From the NCBI GenBank assembly GCA_964020155.1, contig OZ026554.1:4600327-4664326 (forward strand): a stretch of DNA of 64,000 nucleotides, read 5' to 3'. Source of the DNA: Chondrilla cf. caribensis (taxonomy: Eukaryota > Porifera > Demospongiae > Chondrillida > Chondrillidae). The translations under genes and the position numbers were made by a program. The notes below the pieces were generated by a model, which had not been told where the DNA came from, made no database searches, and saw only the letters and a program-made list of their open reading frames with translations. Below, in pieces: positions 34,401 to 46,813 of this stretch (positions are counted from its first letter, which is position 1; each line of letters opens with the position of its first letter).

Positions 34401-36334
34401 CAGAATGGGTTCGATACTCGATACACTTTGATTCTCTCACACACAACTCAGTTACCTGGTGGTCTAACACTAGTCAGTGTGTGGTGCCATAGCTGGCTGA
34501 TCCCATATGATGCGCCAATGACTGTGAACAGGTACATGGAGATGTTTGTTGGACTGGGGAAACTGTGGAAGAATGTAGCCAGAATCGACATGACTGACAG
34601 GGATACCGATAATAGGAGGTAGAACGATAATGCATCTAAAGGATCAAGTAGAGGAGAAGCATTTGTTCAATTCCATGTATGTACATGCGCAAACACACAC
34701 ACATGCACTCAGGCACACGTACATGCATGCACACACACACACACATACATGCATGCACTCATGCACACATGTATGCACACGCATGCACCTTGTCAAAATG
34801 ACTCCTAATTACTCTAAATGCTACACACAGGTATCAGATTCACTCTCTGTCAACCGTGCAGGCTGGCCCACCTTCCAGACGAGGAGCTCTCAGTGATGTG
34901 CACACCAGAAGAGCTGTCAGGGTCATTGGAGGGAGCATGCAACCAACAACAAGAGCAGAGTTCTTGACCAACCTATCGCCCACAAGCAATGAGAAGTAGA
35001 GTAAGTAAATATGTATGCAAACACATATTTTGAGTATATATGTGAGAAATTATTGCTACATGGGTACATATGTATATATTGTACATGTGCATACGTATAT
35101 GGACAGTGTACATATACACGTATGTGAATATGTGGATTGTATAAGCATACAGACAATGAGTGTACAAATACACATGTGCGTACGTACATCTTGGATATAT
35201 GAACATGGGTTGTCTTTTAAACAATGAGTTCACATACGCATGTACATGAGTGCACATGCATACAAGTACGTACGTATGTAAAGGCACAATCAGTACACAC
35301 ACACATTGTAGCTGATGCACTGTGTATCAATATTTGATCTGAAACACTAGGTATATCTACAACTCGTACACGAGACACAAACCTCAGTTTCAACTCAGTC
35401 AACCTCATTGGAAAATAATCCAACCATCCAGAAAACACCAGAGCTAGGATGCTAACTGGGAAGGCAAGACATGAGGGAGAGGAGACACGTGAATAAGTAG
35501 AGCATCCCAAACAATAGTCTGGCATAGCCAACTCCCCGTTCCTCCATTTTATTGCCATGCGATTATGTGCACCAGAAAAATAAAATGGCAGATCGCGGGT
35601 TGGCTACACTAGACTACCCGGACATGTCACAACAGTTCTCATGAGGGGGAGGAACACAAACAGGAATACAACAGTTACCCACGGGAACCACTCAGATGCT
35701 TACACCGAACGTAGGACATTGTTACATCAATTCAACAACCACATTAATGACAAAAGTGTCTAATGGTGAAGATGCTTATGAAGTACTTGATGTGCATACA
35801 AGACATCACCAGTGTTCATGCCTGGTGAAACAAGGGCTCTCTACTTACAGAAGTATGTGCCCTGACGAACAGTATGTAGACTCAACCTGTCTGAAATACA
35901 CCACTAGTGAGTACTATGGCCAAAAGGAGACCTTTATCAGGGGCCCCGTGTACAATCATGCTATGTGAGGTATATTAGCCATTGTAAGTAACGTGAGGTA
36001 CAGCTGTTGCATACGAGGTACAGCTATCGTACGTAAGTTCCAGCTATTGTGTAAGAGCTACAGCCACTGTATGTGAGTTCCAACGATAGTATACAAGGTA
36101 CAGCCATTTCAGGCGATATAAAGCCATTGTATATGAGGTACAGCTTCAACACATGAAGTATAACTTACTGACAACGTAGGAACACACCGCCCATGCAGCC
36201 ACTAGGTTGCTCCTGCCCAGACGAAAGAAGAAAATATAAGCAATAAATATACTGGACAGAGACACCATCCTGCTTTCAATAATCCTAGGTTGGGAATCTT
36301 TGTGAAATTGTAAAAAAGATTTTAAAGAGGCCAT
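30440..36334 (-). CDS. DOLK: Dolichol kinase (15 exons)
   Basis: CTP-dependent kinase that phosphorylates dolichol in the ER membrane, making the lipid carrier for N-glycosylation. Exons, in gene order: 36169-36334, 35383-35455, 34872-34972, 34456-34635, 33793-33956, 33659-33724, 33462-33532, 32892-33042, 32699-32802, 32227-32359, 32012-32102, 31667-31798, 31287-31388, 31131-31208, 30440-30597. All have GT/AG borders and matching phases, joining to 589 codons plus stop (human DOLK is about 540 aa). Diagnostic segments: FRKWFHLLAVLIYVPG; the CTP-binding GVGDSLASIVGKSFG; NKTVEGAVASI; and a C-terminal SLLEAFTSQIDNLILP. The N-terminal half is a series of hydrophobic helices. The start is the first Met of exon 1 (MASLKSFLQF). 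The exon 2 donor (GTTTGT) is weak; other joins are firm. Confidence 0.88.
31447..31500. repeat. (TG)n microsatellite in a dolichol kinase intron
   Basis: TG tract in the intron between exons 12 and 13. It produces spurious THTHTH frames on the minus strand. Confidence 0.85.
35965..36160. repeat. Degenerate 22-bp minisatellite in dolichol kinase intron 1
   Basis: About nine units of the form GAGGTACAGC(T/C)ATTGTATAC follow one another with frequent changes, ending a few bases before the exon 1 donor (GTAAGT at 36168..36163). Confidence 0.65.
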
Positions 36335-37278
36335 TTTGAGGAGCCGTCGTCCGATTTCGCGCGCATAATGGAATGTGACCTGTATTAAGCGCCTAATGCG
36401 TAAGATAATCGCCTCAATTCAGTTATTATGGCTCGAGCCCCGCTTAGATGTTTGACATTGTACATGCTGCAGCAAGGAGTAGTGGCGGTAATATGTAGAC
36501 ACATGTACACTTATCGATCTTCTTCAATTCCATTTAATGAATGTAGTATGCAACACACATGGCTATGTTACAGCACTGAGTAGTTCAACCGTTTGCACTG
36601 CATGTCATGACGGAAATTGACTCATCTGAAAAAAATGTCCCATGCAAGGTAAAATTTTGCAGCAAAATTCCATCCTAGCTATAGGATAAAAAATTATATC
36701 AATAATTTGACCTAGGACAATTTGATATGCAGAAATGCATCCTACCCAACCAAAGATTATCCTACCTCCAAGTACCATAGGACTAAATTTGCTTCCAGCA
36801 AAACTCCCTCCTGTTGAATATACCACTCACTCTGCAACAGATAATCTTCTATTACATGTTCAACAAAGAATGTCATTACTATTAATTAATCAAATGAAAC
36901 ATAGTATGATTGTGATAAGACATAATGAAATATAATTATTATCGTACACGCAACCTCCCAAGGAGGTGTCTTGACCATATTAATTTTGTCGGTTTGAAAA
37001 GTGTGGTGCTATGACCAAAATATGCCCCCATAGCACCACAGGCTGTCATGTAATATTCGTCCCCCAGGCTGACCAAAATATTATAAAATCACTATACTAG
37101 GCGTGGTGACCAGTAAAAAATCACATTAAATTGTTGATCACCACGGCCACTCTGGTGTCCATGTAATGAATCCCACTGATTATCTATGATCATACGTAGA
37201 GCCGAGATTTTAGTACGTGACGCCATACTACGTAACACATGACTGGCGCGCAGTCTTGCCACGGTACAACACAATAAG
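36335..37278. other. Intergenic: dolichol kinase promoter side and satellite fragment
   Basis: The first 80 bp upstream of the dolichol kinase start are GC-richer, with a CGCGCGC motif. A 75-bp piece at about 37097-37170 (CGTGGTGACCAG...ATCACCACGGCC...CATGTAATGAATC) is a diverged fragment of the 360-bp satellite unit at 10.9-13.2 kb. No gene is seen between. Confidence 0.5.
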
Positions 37279-38588
37279 ATGGCAGTCGCGAAAGAGACGA
37301 TCACACACACGTAGAGGAGTTGGTGAGAAGGTTGTTGCCGAGTTAGAGTGCGCGGAACAGCTTGAGATTCTAAAGAAAAAATCGTGAGTCAGTTTGTATT
37401 TTAAGAAATATATTCAGCATTTGTTATCGCTGGGCTGTTACCATAAATGTGATCGCGTGGACGCGAGTGGAGTGAGATTTAGGGCATGCACACCCGCGGT
37501 GTAGTGTATCATTGCGTATGGATGTAATCAGTATATGTGATTAGTGATAGAGATCGAATACATGCGATAGAAAAGTCTGTATATATCAATTTGTTACGTC
37601 TTATTTAGCGAATCGTGTTCCTCAATAAACTTTAATTATAGAGTTGACGTCAGCAGATAATTGTCTGGTCGTTATTACTGATTATGTGCATTATTGGTGT
37701 GGTTTTCAAAGTTGATCCTTTCTAGTTACTATAATGGCGAATGATCAGTTTGCAATTGTCTTGTACACGAGGTGAGGGGTTTAGCTACAAAGTGAAGTTG
37801 GAAATTACACAGATTACACTCTGTTCCTTTGTTGGCTGATGTTAATAGTCCAACTTTGTGTAGTGGTACCTACGTAGCTGACTGTATACTCTTCAATGCA
37901 GCATAAAATCACTGACAGATGATATACAGCTGGTTAAAATAGACCAGAAGCACTGCGATAATGGTTTTAAGTACATAGTGGAAGGCAAGGTGCAGTATAA
38001 GCCTCTAGCTGGAATGAGATGTGCGGTTAACGTTTTACATTCTCTTGTGATAAGGATTGGCATTTGAGCTTTTTCACATACATGATAATAGCTAGCAGTA
38101 CAGTGGAACCTCTCTATAAAGGACACATCCAGCTAATTTGTCCACTGTAGAGAGTTTGTCCACTCTTCAGAGGTGGAAAATGTATTAGCACTATCAATGG
38201 GAGAATTTATTTTGGTGCTTTACTGAGTGTCCTTGGTAAGGAGGTAATTTCTATGGTGTCCTTCATTGGGAGAGTCCTTTAATAGAGGTTCCACTGTATT
38301 TGATTTATATGTAATTGTAATTCAGTATATGTTGTTGTTCGTTTACAGCCATTTATTTGTGTGTGGGGTGTGTGGGGGAAGGGTGGCTGTGTGTTAAAAC
38401 TGCTTTTGTTTGCATGGATTAGGAGGAATTGCATGCTTTTATGATAGAAGCAGTGGACTCTTTTACATCTTCATCCAAATTCAATCTGGTCCCATGCAAC
38501 TGTGGAGGATGCAAGGCAAGAGAGCTTGCGGTCACAAGACAGTTGTGACATTGACATAGATACCCCTCCAAACTACACTGCTGCTCAT
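37279..38588 (+). pseudogene. Broken pseudo-SH2 membrane adaptor, cluster copy A
   Basis: Remnant of the cluster gene most like copy B. Exon 1 (ATG at 37279) has a small insertion that makes a TAG after 11 codons. Exon 2 has lost its 5' half, including the acceptor and the Trp that opens the SH2-like fold: intron sequence runs straight into the end of the exon at about 37725. Exon 3 (about 37905-37992) is intact. Exon 4 has a short insertion and stops at about 38588 inside the TAA run after the PPNY motif, where receptor-array spacer sequence begins. Exons 5 and 6 are missing. A MITE sits in intron 3. It cannot be functional. Confidence 0.85.
38099..38298. mobile_element. MITE with 15-bp perfect terminal inverted repeats
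   Basis: The ends TACAGTGGAACCTCT and AGAGGTTCCACTGTA are exact reverse complements and are flanked by TA, as for Tc1/mariner-type elements. The same intron of copy C (47580-47620) has a single TA and no element, giving a clean empty site. A diverged second copy lies at 58071-58264. No transposase is encoded. Confidence 0.8.
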
Positions 38589-39629
38589 CTATCACAAAAC
38601 ATCTTTGATGTGATAGGAAAGTACTATGTAGTGCATGGTTATACATTTTTTGGTCATAGATGTGTAAAATTAATGTATACATTGTCAATGTTACATACTA
38701 ATTTATAAGCTCAGAGTACTGTGATGTGATCCACAGTTGACGAGACACTCAGTCATGTCATTGTGCAACATAGAATTATACAATACACTGACATAGTATT
38801 CAGTCAATTGAAATATTATACCACATCCTGGTCCCACATCCTCACTACTAGTGCATGCAATAGCCTTTAGTAGTTGCTATGAAGCATGAAGGGGTTTCCT
38901 TCAGAATTACATTTTCCTGTAGCCTGAGCTAAATTATCTATCACAAAACATCTTTGATGTTTCTTTGATGTTTTCTTTGTATTTGAAGTCTAAAATTCAT
39001 ATGGTACACCCCGTGTATCCAGGGAATAATGTACTAAATACTTTTAGTTTATGTTTGATCATAATATTGGTACCATTTGTAGGTAATGCCAGAAATGCGT
39101 TATGTAGTGGTTATGCATTTTTTGATTATAGCTTCATGCATTTAAATTTTATGAATCGCACTGTAAGGATTGACATCACATGTATATATTGTGTTGAACA
39201 TTTCAACAACACTCCATATGTATGTGTGACTGTGTATGTATGTGTACATGACTGCATGTGTGTGTGTGTGTGTGTGTGTGCGTGTGTGCGTGCATGTGTG
39301 TATTTGCATAAGTACGTATGTGTGTTTACATGGGAGAATTATACCTTGAGAATGAGATTTACTGAAATAAAGTTTCGTATGTGTGTCTCAAAGTTCACAG
39401 ATTACCACAGTTACCACATGCATTGTTTATATTCAGAGTATATATATTAAGCAATAATTTCATTGATATGAGTGTTACAATATAGTTGATATAATATATT
39501 TTTATGACATGCTTGAGCTGCAGTGAATATAGTAGAGAATAGTAATAATTACCATGAAATTGATACTGGATAAGTTGGAATATAATATGTGTCTGCAAGT
39601 AACTAAAAGTGATTTTACATATTCTTTAG
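38589..39629. repeat. Rearranged receptor-array spacer with a small inversion
   Basis: This joins directly to copy A exon 4. It contains pieces of the spacer seen at 4908-5440 and 16603-17155, but about 38660-38758 lies in inverted orientation: CTCAGAGTACTGTGATG...GACGAGACACT is the reverse complement of the usual start. It then resumes in normal orientation from about 38762. A short TG tract lies near 39258-39296. Confidence 0.65.
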
Positions 39630-39770
39630 ACTTCGTTGTTTGTTGTAGACAGTTTATTTCTGGTGACAGCTTTGGAAGGTTTTGTTCTCGAGCAAGTCAG
39701 GAGGGACCAGTAGAGATGAAACACTTTCTTTGTCAACAGAAAGGCCACCAAAACTGTCATAGCTTGCATA
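39630..39770 (-). pseudogene. Solo 3' end of a receptor gene
   Basis: About 140 bp match the last exon stretch and tail of the 17659-19974 receptor type (TM7 end and tail, with TTATTTCTGGTGACAGC). It then jumps to the 3' end of a complete second copy starting at 39812. This is the footprint of unequal exchange between two array members. Confidence 0.7.
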
Positions 39771-39811
39771 GTGGGATATAGATTATTCAATGAAAGTTGC
39801 ATAGTAATTCT

Positions 39812-42074
39812 TTAGACTTTGGTGTCTGCTGTTGTCGGCTTGCTACTTGTGATAGTTTTAGAGTGTCTTGTTCTCAAACAACACAGGAGGGACCAATAGA
39901 GATGAAACACTTTCTTTGTCAACAGAAAGGCCACCAAAACTGTCATAGCTTGAGTCGTATTGAAGATGATGAAGAGATACCAGGCCCATGAGAGATCACT
40001 TGAGAATAGGGCCAAAAATCCAAATGACCACGATAAACCGGTAACAGTCAGCAAAGCTACAGCAAATCGGAAATCCTTCCATGATTGTTTCCTTTGTTCT
40101 TTGGGGTCAATAGAGCTTGCCATTGGTCTGTGTCTAATATGTTCTATTATCACCATGACAACAATGAATGCAATTACGTTGAAGATGACGGACAGTCCCA
40201 CTGGTACTACAAATGTCACAATCAGAGCAATAGGTTGGTTTATCCAACAACTACTCCCGACACCATAGTTCACAGAGTCCTCCACTGTAAAATTGACAAT
40301 GATTGTAGGAATGATAATGACAAGAGGTGACAGCCATGCAAAGAGCATGTAGAGAGTGAGCAACTTCCAGTTTTCAGCAGTACTTTTGTTCAACTTCTTT
40401 ATGTTGTAGAAACTCCTCACTAGTTCTGACCCCATCACTGTCATCCAACTGAAACGACACAGGTACACATAATGGATGGCTACTGCAAATATGGAACACA
40501 AAATGTCTACTCTGACATATTGGAAGAGTGGAGCCCCGACAAGAAAGAGCATGTCTCCCAATAGAATTGACAAGACAAAGTTCACCATCAGCTTACTGAA
40601 GAAGGTTCGGAGGTCTTTAAACAAGAAGAAGGTGAGAAGGAACAATAAACAGCTCACAAAATCCATGGATATTCCAATGTATGAAAGAATGCCAAAAGCT
40701 ACTGGATAATTGAACACAGTTTTAATTTGTGTGCTGTTTCTAGTAATGTTTTGAGTAAGACTGGTACAAATGAGAGGTCTACCATTATTGTCAGTGCCTT
40801 CGATGGAGTAAGTCTCGTTGTCGGATAACCACAACAAATTGAATGTGCTACTGCCATTTCCTTGTTGAATGTACTCACTACTCTCAAGAATGATGGGAAT
40901 GCAGTTTGTACTCTGGACACTCGGGATGCACACAAGTGGTCTACCATTGTCGTTTACACTCTCAATGGACACATTCAGGTTGTAGCTTTTCCAGAACACA
41001 CTTTCGTTGCTTATCAGAGAGTACGAACCTCCTACCAGTGTGATTGCTGTGGAGTTCGTACAGTTGGCAGATGGCAATGTACGACAAGATCCCCTGAATG
41101 CATCATAGACACTCCCACTTGGACACACCTCTTCTATAAGATTATAAGGATGTATTGAAGATAATGAGACCAATTTCCCAGTACCAGAGACATCCCAGAG
41201 TATTACAAAAGTATGGGCAATTCCAAATGGTAAATCACTTACAATAGGTTTAACTAAACATGTAACATTTTGGATGCTGACGTTCCAGCAGGCTGCACAG
41301 TATGCGTTAGCATACACATATCCACCAATTGTTACCAGGTTTAGACCGAATGTAATACATTTCTCTCTGAGGTCCGTTGGGGAATCTTCAGGGCATGTAG
41401 TAATCAGTCCTGTAGGCACACGCTCACATCCACGTGGATCAGATAGAGATGACGGTGGATGGTAGTAGTCAAAATCACAGATCTTTAACAATTCACTGAG
41501 AGTAAAATTCGTTTGCACTTTACCTTCGCGGTTTATAAATATGGTCTTGACAATCGAGCTGTATACTCCATGAGATCTGGTTTGACTGCTGTAGTCCGTT
41601 ACATCGGGCGCAGAACTCGTTACGATAAACTAATCCCGTACTTCTATCAGTTACTGGAGGAGGAACAATTTTATAGGAGGCACGAGTAGCGGTAGGATCC
41701 TCGCAAAGAGACACAATCTCGTTGACGTTGGCCACTCCGTCAGCTAGCTGTTCGGTGATCCATGAGCGAGAACACGAGGCGATCATCCAGTAAAAATTAT
41801 CGAATCGGATACACGAAAATCGCGGATCTGGGGGAGCATCCCTTGTCGGTACACTGGCATCGTGACAGCAGTCTCCGTACAGTAGACAGGAAGGGTCACA
41901 ATAGCAGAAAGGAGGATCGTTACTGAAAGGAGGAGGATGAAGGCAAGATGAATCCTCGCAGTACCATGCGTAGTACATACCTCCGTATAATAATACCTGC
42001 GAAGCTACATGCACAGAGCCCCAGATGATAAGAACAATCGGAAGAAAAGATGGATATCGACTATTTGTGGTCAT
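39812..42074 (-). pseudogene. Somatomedin-B 7TM receptor with a one-base frameshift (array copy 9)
   Basis: Outlying receptor copy. The N-terminal frame (41520-42074, 184 aa) has the signal peptide MTTNSRYPSF and a complete somatomedin-B domain (CYCDPSC, GDCC), of the subtype in 26570-28807. It ends in KPRR and a stop. The rest (39812-41518) continues in another frame with QTNFTLSELL, the full ectodomain end and an intact 7TM with GLSWSFGF. Comparison with intact copies places one extra base in the ATTTATAAACCGC run at about 41530-41545. Everything else is intact, so this is a very young pseudogene, a polymorphism or a sequencing error. The tail (KPTTADTKV) is of the 23203-25470 type, so the gene is also a mosaic. 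Confidence 0.75.
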
Positions 42075-43340
42075 ATTCTATACGTGACTTCGTTCTCCAC
42101 CGTGGTAGCATAGACTAAAGTACTGCTGAAAACTTGCGTTAGCAGGTTCAGGTCTCATTATTTATACTGAAGAGGCCAGTAGCCCAGAGGGCTACTACAA
42201 AGGCTCCCATGCAGTGAGATAAAATAATATAAAATAATAATAATTAAATAATAGTAATAATAATTATGTTTAACTTACTATGTATCTTGATCAGTGCAAC
42301 GCTGTTGCCCCTGTATGAAGAATTGTTTTAGATGTAAATGTGCTAAGGGTGAAAGATGTATATAGATTGCTGGCCATCTAGATGTGAAAACTCCAAAGAT
42401 CCACATAATAGTGCGCCTGCAATTCAGAACATGACAACAGATGATTCAAGAGTGACAGGTCCCCTCTACAATTCTAGCGATTCCGGAGAGATTTCTCAAG
42501 ACTCCAACTCTGTCCTAAGTGCTCTGAAGGACTTACTTCAACAGCTGATCAAAATTTTATGTTAAATCCCACAAGGCTCGATGGTTTGTGCGGCACGAAA
42601 ACTGTGTCAAATAATCAAGCAGGTCAACAATCTATAGGACTGGTGTATTTTTTGCAAATAACAACAAATGCATGTCATTTTGAAGCTTGACATATAAGCA
42701 ATGTGGCAGAAACATAATGCACTTAGTCTATTTTTCGTAATATATATGTACATTGACAGAATATGCCATGTTTCCAACATACTGAGGACTCAGGAGGCAG
42801 TTTCTGGACATCATATTAAGTACTTATCGGACACTGCTAGGAAAAAAACAGTTTCATTACAAACAATTTTAGCTTGCAATTGTCAATGAGAAGATTTGTA
42901 AATAAACATGGATTTGGACATTTACAAGAATTAAGTCCAACCTAAACATTAATTACTGCATGTTGCCCAGTAATAGCCTCTGCGTCCAGTAATTGCCGCT
43001 TTGGGCGTCTATATTGATTGCTCCGTAATAACTCCGCTATGCACAGATGGATTATGATGGCTGTATTGTGGCCTTGTGACTGAAAACATTTAAATTTCAT
43101 TTGCTGGGCTGCTATTCATCACTTCTGCCTATCTGCCTATCCATAGATACTATACCACACTTATATTATGTATCTATGGTCTATCTATTTATCCAGCCAT
43201 CCCTCTGTCCATTGGGCATAGACCATAGTACCTATACCTTGGCATGTGCATCGTTTCTCAGCTTGTGCAAGCTCAGCCCGTGTGATCCTTCTTGGCCACT
43301 ATATTATGAATCCCACTGATCATACGTCAAGCTGAGATTT
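42075..43340. other. Intergenic stretch, AT-rich
   Basis: 5' flank of receptor copy 9, followed by an ATAATA-rich patch at 42215-42265 and unremarkable sequence. Short plus-strand frames here (up to 72 codons) show no domains or paralogues. Confidence 0.45.
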
Positions 43341-43810
43341 TTAGGGGCTGCCACAGGGGGCCCCTATATTTTGTTTTCATTTTGACTTCTGGTATGTAAC
43401 ACTCGTCCAATATAATATACATAATGTGTTCCTACACATAACTGCAACAATGAATTTATATTATAATATCAAATCAAGAGGATAACAGCAGGCTCGGTAT
43501 CAAATGCACTGGTTTTTGGAATCCATCACAAGACGCTGGATGCAAGGGTCGTTAACCCACTAGAGTCAAGTAATCTTTCAGCCTGCAGTGAAATCCTATT
43601 CAGGAGAAACGAGGGAGAAAAGTGGGGACATATGACCAGTGAGCTCGGGAAATTGAGCATGCTTGCTTCACTCCCCTGGTGTTCTCAGTCACACGAGGTA
43701 TTGGGCCATCAGCCGACATATTTCACAAGAGGCACATCTGATTGCAAATGCCAAAGGGCTGATTTATCAAAAGGTCATCAGCTGGAGCTTTTGAACTCGA
43801 ATTACTCGTT
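43341..43810. mobile_element. Non-autonomous element with GC hairpin end, copy 1
   Basis: It starts TTAGGGGCTGCC...GGCCCC and ends GCTTTTGAACTCGAATTACTCG. The first 130 bp and the last 25 bp match the element at 51782-52665, while the interiors differ. The 5' flank of copy A lacks it: there GAGATTTTA runs directly into GTACGTGACGCC, which flanks the element here. Read on the minus strand, the hairpin is followed by CTAA, as in Helitron 3' ends, but the insertion-site rule is not clearly met. Confidence 0.6.
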
Positions 43811-43879
43811 GTACGTGACGCCATACTACGTAACACATGACTGGCGCGCAGTCTTGCCACGGTACAATAACACAATAAC

Positions 43880-44887
43880 ATGGCAGTCGCGAAAGAAACG
43901 ATCACATGTAGAGGAGTTGGTGAGAAGGTTGCTGCAGAGTTAGAGTGCGCTAAACAGCTCGAGATTCTGAAGGAAAAATCGTGAGTCAGTTTGTATTTTC
44001 AGAAAAATATTCAGTATTTGTTATCGCTGGGCTGTTACCATAAAAGTGATCGCGTGGACGCCAGTGGAGTGAGATTTAGGACATGCACACCCGCGGTGTA
44101 GTGTATCATTGCGTATATAGATTTAATCAGTACATGTAATTAGTGATAGAGAATACATGCGATAGAGTATCTGTATCAATTTGTCACGTCTTATTCGGTG
44201 AATCGTGTTCCTTAATAAACTTTAATTATAGAGTTTACGTCAGCAGATAATTGTTTGGTCATTATTACTGATTATGTGCATTATTGGTGTGATTTTCAAA
44301 ATTGATTGTAATATCATTTTTATCATTTTTTCCGCAGTTGGTTCTTTCTGGATATCTCCTATGAGCAGATACAACTCATTCTTGGGCTGAAAGAAGAAAA
44401 TACCTTCCTAGTTACTAATGGTGCATTTTATGATCAGTTTGTCTTGTACATGAGGTGAGGGGTTTACAAAGTGAAGTTGGAAATTACACATATTATACTC
44501 TGTTCCCTTGTTGGCTGATGTTAATAGCCCAACTGTTAGCATGTACTTTTGTAGTATATAGCACCTACGTAGCTATACATGTCTGTATACTCTTCGCTGC
44601 AGTATAAAATCACTGACAGATGATATACAGCTGGTTAAAATAAACCAGAAGCACTGCGATGATGGTTTTAAGTACATGGTGGAAGGCAAGGTGCAGTAAG
44701 CCCCTAGCTGGAATGAGATGTGTGGTTTTGTACATTCTCTCGTGATAAGGATGACCATTTGAACTATTTTCACTTACATTTGACGTGTCACACTATGTGA
44801 TTTGTATATGTGTACCTGTATAATGCTGCATAATATTATGCCTGTAGTCCATTTATATAGAGCCACTTGTGTGTGTATGTGTGTGTA

Positions 44888-44948
<61 letters not shown>

Positions 44949-46357
44949 TAACTTACTTTTCTTGCGGCCACGGATTAGGAGGAAGTGTATTCTTCTGTGA
45001 TTGAAGCAGTGGACTCTTTTTCATCTTCATCTGAATCCACTCTGGTCCCAGCTGTTGACAGTGCAAGCCGAGGAAGAAAGTTTTCACAAGACAGTAGTGA
45101 CATTGACATAGATACCCCTCCAAACTACACTGCTGCTGCCACATTTCCAGTGAGTCGTGACCTGGTAATACATGCATGTATGGAGATGATATAAGTTGTA
45201 CAGATACAATCTCTTGCTTGCTTGTGTGCTCAAATGCTGATAAAGAGATGATACCCATTTAAATCAGTTTGGAATATTACCACTGTGCCTGAATGACAAT
45301 GTTGGAATTTTAATATTACTGTATTACTATATAATTTTCAATTTTTGGATTCAATTTTTTATGTGTATGCAGGGGGTAATCCACTCACTGCCAACTGTGA
45401 CTAGCAAAGTTAATACGTTGACAGGAGAGGACGGTAAGCCATTATGTGCATAGTGTTTTATGTATCTACATATGTTATTTATCCGTGTTTTACTTAAAGA
45501 TTTCTTCAATTGCATGGGGATAAATGGGAGACAGATATCATTATTTTCAATATTGAGATGGACAGAGGCACAGTGCATGTGGACTAGTTGGTATACAATG
45601 TTAGAGTTTCCAGACCATGCAAGGGGTTGATAATATGAGTGAGCATTTAGGATATGGGATGGGAAGGGAGGATTGGGGTACGATGTCCTCAATCCTTGTA
45701 GAAGGTGTGGTCTTAATCACAGAGCCGGAGGTAGCACACTTGAAGCTGTAGACCTAGGTCCACTCACTATGATCATTACATGTAATCGTGAATTCATCTA
45801 CCACATCTTATTAGAAAGAAAGGAAGAAAATTGGTTTAACCAGAGTCTGTATGGCCCAGTAGTGGGTCAGACAGACCTGCTAGCTAGCTGCCTTCCTTCC
45901 TTCAAAGAATTTCCCTTATCAGGGCTTTCTTTGTGTAGTCAATCTCACCCATAAATGTCCATGTTTGCGATTTTTACACTCTAAGGCTATAGAATATTCT
46001 GTCCGCTCTCAATCTTAACTGCCATGGACTATGGAGCTCCTTTGGCTCATTGACATTATTTTGCATTGTGGAAGTAATTATTTTACTATTGAAATGAATA
46101 CTTATTATATATTGACTTGTCCATTTTTTGCATATTTCATGTACCACACAGCTGACAAAGTGACAAATCCTTACCATCCCCATACTATATATGCCATCCT
46201 GCCTCCTGATACCACTGATGTATTGAATCGAGCGAGAGCCGATGCAATGAGGAACATAAACCTGCCCCCTCCTGCTGTTACAGTGGAGCTGCCACAAACA
46301 CATGTGGGGGCATGTGGACAATGTTGCATGCGATGTTTGGATTTCTGCATCTTGTAA
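43880..46357 (+). CDS. Pseudo-SH2/PPxY protein without membrane anchor, cluster copy B
   Basis: Six exons: 43880-43980, 44338-44454, 44603-44690, 44979-45149, 45373-45433, 46152-46357, all with GT/AG borders, predicting 247 aa. SH2-like fold: Trp-FFLDIS start, TFLVTN in place of FLVRES, FVLYM strand, LVKI strand, VIEAVDSF helix and LVPAV end. PPNY follows. After CGQCC the frame differs from copy C by one base and stops at TAA 46355-46357, so the paired-Cys segment is incomplete and the transmembrane helix is lost. The old frame beyond also has stops. It may be a decaying gene or a soluble variant. It is closest to copy A (shared MAVAKETIT start) and to C in exons 2-5. Confidence 0.65.
44857..44947. 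repeat. (TG)n microsatellite in intron 3 of copy B
   Basis: TG/TATG tract, mostly pure from 44898 to 44947, ending about 30 bp before exon 4. Copies A and C have only short GTGTGTG runs at this place. Confidence 0.9.
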
Positions 46358-46813
46358 TCCTGATTACAGTGATATTTTTGAAGAGAAGGGTCGGTATGAC
46401 TTTGAAGGTGCCGGCCCTTCTTGATATGTTTTGGTTTTGTTGTGTTATTGGATATGTTTTTTTTTCTTTTTGCTGTCCGTGTATGTGTATATATATTCCT
46501 TACTTATGTTATCGTTGTGGATCAATTACTGTTGTGGTTATATATGATTCCTGCTTTAGTCCCCTTTGTGAACATTGGTGTTATATTAGTTTTATTGAGT
46601 TTGTAACAGTTGTTGTTTGCAGTGTCTTAGTGTTTTAATTTTATCGTGCAGTTCAAACTTGCTCATAATTCTCCATACAGTGTTATGGACTACCTAAGGC
46701 GTCGCGTAGTCTCGACCGGCCCTCGTTTTGGCTTCCCTGGACACGTTGCCCACAGCGGTCTGGTTGCGCGAGACTATTCGAAGCGGATATAGGCACAATG
46801 TACATGCAACAAC

